Positions 14,523 through 15,594 of a DNA stretch of 15,594 nt are shown here, piece by piece (the stretch's first letter is position 1; each line of letters starts with the position of its first letter). The position numbers were made by a program, and so were the translations under genes. Source of the DNA: an uncultured Prevotella sp. (GTDB lineage: Bacteria; Bacteroidota; Bacteroidia; Bacteroidales; Bacteroidaceae); the NCBI GenBank assembly GCA_900557255.1, contig USSA01000059.1:1-15594 (forward strand). Direction: 5' to 3'. The notes beneath the pieces were generated by a model. That model was not told the DNA's origin, searched no databases, and was given only the letters and a program-made list of their open reading frames with translations.

Positions 14523-15221
14523 ATGGAAGAGAAAATTAAAATCTTGCTTTGCGAGGACGATGAAAATTTAGGTATGTTGCTTCGCGAATATTTGCAGGCA
14601 AAGGGATTTACCACAGTTCTGTGCCCTGATGGCGAGGTAGGTTATAAGGAATTCAATAAGAATAAGTTTGATATTGCAGTACTCGACGTGATGATGCCAA
14701 AGAAGGACGGCTTTACCCTGGCACAGGAAATTCGTCAGACCAATGCCGACCTCCCTATCATCTTCCTTACAGCCAAGACATTGAAGGAAGATATCCTTGA
14801 AGGTTTCAAGATTGGTGCTGATGATTATATCACCAAGCCATTCTCTATGGAAGAGCTGGTGTTCCGTGTAGAGGCTATTCTCCGCCGCGTACGTGGCAAA
14901 AAGAGCAAGGAGTCTACCATGTATCACATCGGTGACTTTACCTTTGATACCCAGAAGCAGCTTCTTACCATTGGTGACAAGCAGACCAAACTTACCACCA
15001 AGGAGAATGAACTTCTTGCTTTGCTCTGTGCTCACTCTAATGAAATTCTGCAGCGCGATTTTGCTCTGAAGACCATCTGGATTGATGACAATTACTTCAA
15101 TGCACGCTCAATGGATGTTTATATCACCAAACTCCGTAAGCATTTGAAGGACGATCCTCAGATTGAAATCATCAATATTCATGGTAAGGGATACAAACTG
15201 ATAGTTCCTAACGAAGATTAA
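14523..15221 (+). CDS. rprY: OmpR/PhoB-family response regulator, RprY-like
   Basis: A 232-residue DNA-binding regulator. The receiver domain (about 5-120) has the acidic pocket Asp12-Asp13, the phosphorylated Asp55 (VLDVMMP), Thr83 (FLTAK) and Lys105 (TKPF). The winged-helix domain (about 134-230) contains LTTKENELLALL, the recognition-helix region NARSMDVYITKLRKHL and the wing IHGKGYKL. It should be phosphorylated by the adjacent kinase and bind direct repeats near target promoters. The start is the ATG at 14523. The 59-nt gap from the kinase is A-rich with no terminator or full promoter, so the two are co-transcribed. A bidirectional terminator closes the unit. Confidence 0.95.
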   Translation: MEEKIKILLCEDDENLGMLLREYLQAKGFTTVLCPDGEVGYKEFNKNKFDIAVLDVMMPKKDGFTLAQEIRQTNADLPIIFLTAKTLKEDILEGFKIGADDYITKPFSMEELVFRVEAILRRVRGKKSKESTMYHIGDFTFDTQKQLLTIGDKQTKLTTKENELLALLCAHSNEILQRDFALKTIWIDDNYFNARSMDVYITKLRKHLKDDPQIEIINIHGKGYKLIVPNED

Positions 15222-15257
15222 ATGATTCTGTAATTGGGAAAAGATTCCCAAAAATAT

Positions 15258-15294
15258 AAAAAGGATAAGTCGATGACCGGCTTATCCTTTTTTT
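15258..15294. terminator. Bidirectional terminator shared by rprY and the small gene at 15282-15479
   Basis: Arms 15258-15272 and 15278-15292 form a stem of up to 15 bp (core AAAAAGGATAAG with CTTATCCTTTTT) with a 5-nt loop. It is A-rich on the left and T-rich on the right, so it can act in both directions. The right arm carries the last codons and the TAA stop of the minus-strand gene. A second hairpin of 7 bp (15234-15251) precedes it. Confidence 0.9.
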
Positions 15295-15479
15295 AATGAA
15301 TATACAAATCCGGCTACTCCCGCCAGAATGAAAAAGAGGCCAGCGAAGAGTACGCTGTTTCCCTGAATGGAAAACGCAAAGCTGGCCACCATCAGCAGGA
15401 TGCCTAAAACGATGAAAGCCATGCCCATAGATGGTAGGGTATGGAGCAGAGTAATCAGTTTCTTGTTCATTTTTGCCAT
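15282..15479 (-). CDS. Small membrane protein with two predicted helices, uncharacterised
   Basis: A 65-residue product: a basic N-terminus (MAKMNKKLITLLH), one hydrophobic helix at about 18-37, a short loop (QGN), a second helix at about 42-60, and a basic end (SLKKG). I do not recognise a named family. Support for a real gene comes from a full consensus promoter (TTG at 15560-15558, 20 nt, TACTTTTG at 15537-15530), a leader of about 45-50 nt, a terminator in phase with its stop codon, and a protein that is all membrane segment and charged ends. The start may be the ATG at 15477-15479 or the one three codons later. Confidence 0.8.
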   Translation of the reverse strand: MAKMNKKLITLLHTLPSMGMAFIVLGILLMVASFAFSIQGNSVLFAGLFFILAGVAGFVYSLKKG

Positions 15480-15526
15480 ATTCTTTACAATTTAGAGGTT
15501 GTTTTTATACTATTAACAATTATTTT

Positions 15527-15581
15527 GTGCAAAAGTACGAAAAATATTTGGTTAATTCAAGAAAAAGTCGTAATTTTGCAC
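15527..15581. promoter_or_regulatory. Interleaved divergent promoters
   Basis: Plus strand: TTTG (15547-15550), 20 nt, TAATTTTG (15571-15578), directed at a gene beyond the right edge. Minus strand: TTG (15560-15558), 20 nt, TACTTTTG (15537-15530), directed at the small membrane-protein gene. The outer arms GTGCAAAAGTACG (15527-15539) and CGTAATTTTGCAC (15569-15581) are inverted repeats with one mismatch, a consequence of near-identical extended -7 boxes. Confidence 0.8.
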
Positions 15582-15594
15582 CGCAATTCGTGAA

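Noticed and set aside
1..15594. tRNA/rRNA genes, CRISPR arrays, insertion sequences, prophage or conjugative genes
   Set aside because: None seen by reading; no cloverleaf-like CCA-ended segment, spaced direct repeats, transposase or integrase. A covariance-model scan could still find a small RNA.

Overview
The window looks like chromosomal DNA of a gut Bacteroidales bacterium, most likely the Prevotella/Segatella group. The evidence is indirect. Promoters match the Bacteroidetes form (TTTG, about 20 nt, then TANNTTTG), there are almost no Shine-Dalgarno sequences, and the proteins are of Bacteroidetes type (EF-G2, an RprX/RprY pair, mitochondrial-like aconitase beside citrate synthase). Genus and species are inference.

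Layout from left to right. Minus strand: the start of an exported papain-fold (C1B) peptidase runs off the left edge, downstream of an aminopeptidase P gene (244-1647). A divergent promoter region with a 15-bp perfect inverted repeat separates these from a plus-strand patatin-like hydrolase (1856-2698). A composite palindrome lies between that gene and a compact, A/T-rich minus-strand run of three small membrane-protein genes (CD225/dispanin, DUF2752, TM2; 3801 to 2777). Upstream of the three, on the same strand, is trmD (3893-4570). Its consensus promoter ends about 8 nt from the start codon, so the mRNA is probably leaderless or nearly so.

Plus strand: aconitase (4901-7159) and citrate synthase (7194-8540) form a two-gene unit for citrate and isocitrate formation, with no isocitrate dehydrogenase gene between them. 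A strong hairpin terminator follows. Next is an unrecognised two-helix membrane protein (8803-9174) whose stop codon is the loop of its own terminator. hemW (9205-10341, minus) is divergent from a gene for a variant elongation factor G (10570-12732). That protein lacks the GTPase catalytic histidine, as expected for the EF-G2 paralogue of Bacteroides. After a terminator come a histidine kinase and an OmpR-type regulator (12970-15221, RprX/RprY-like); the kinase again has its start codon right at the promoter. A small two-helix membrane protein (15282-15479, minus) shares a bidirectional terminator with the regulator. The window ends in a clean pair of interleaved divergent promoters facing a gene beyond the right edge.

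Most of the window is housekeeping DNA. The most distinctive items are the degenerate-GTPase EF-G, the small-membrane-protein operon of unknown function, the promoter/start-codon fusions, and genes whose stop codons sit inside shared terminators. No tRNA, rRNA, CRISPR array, insertion sequence or phage gene was seen.
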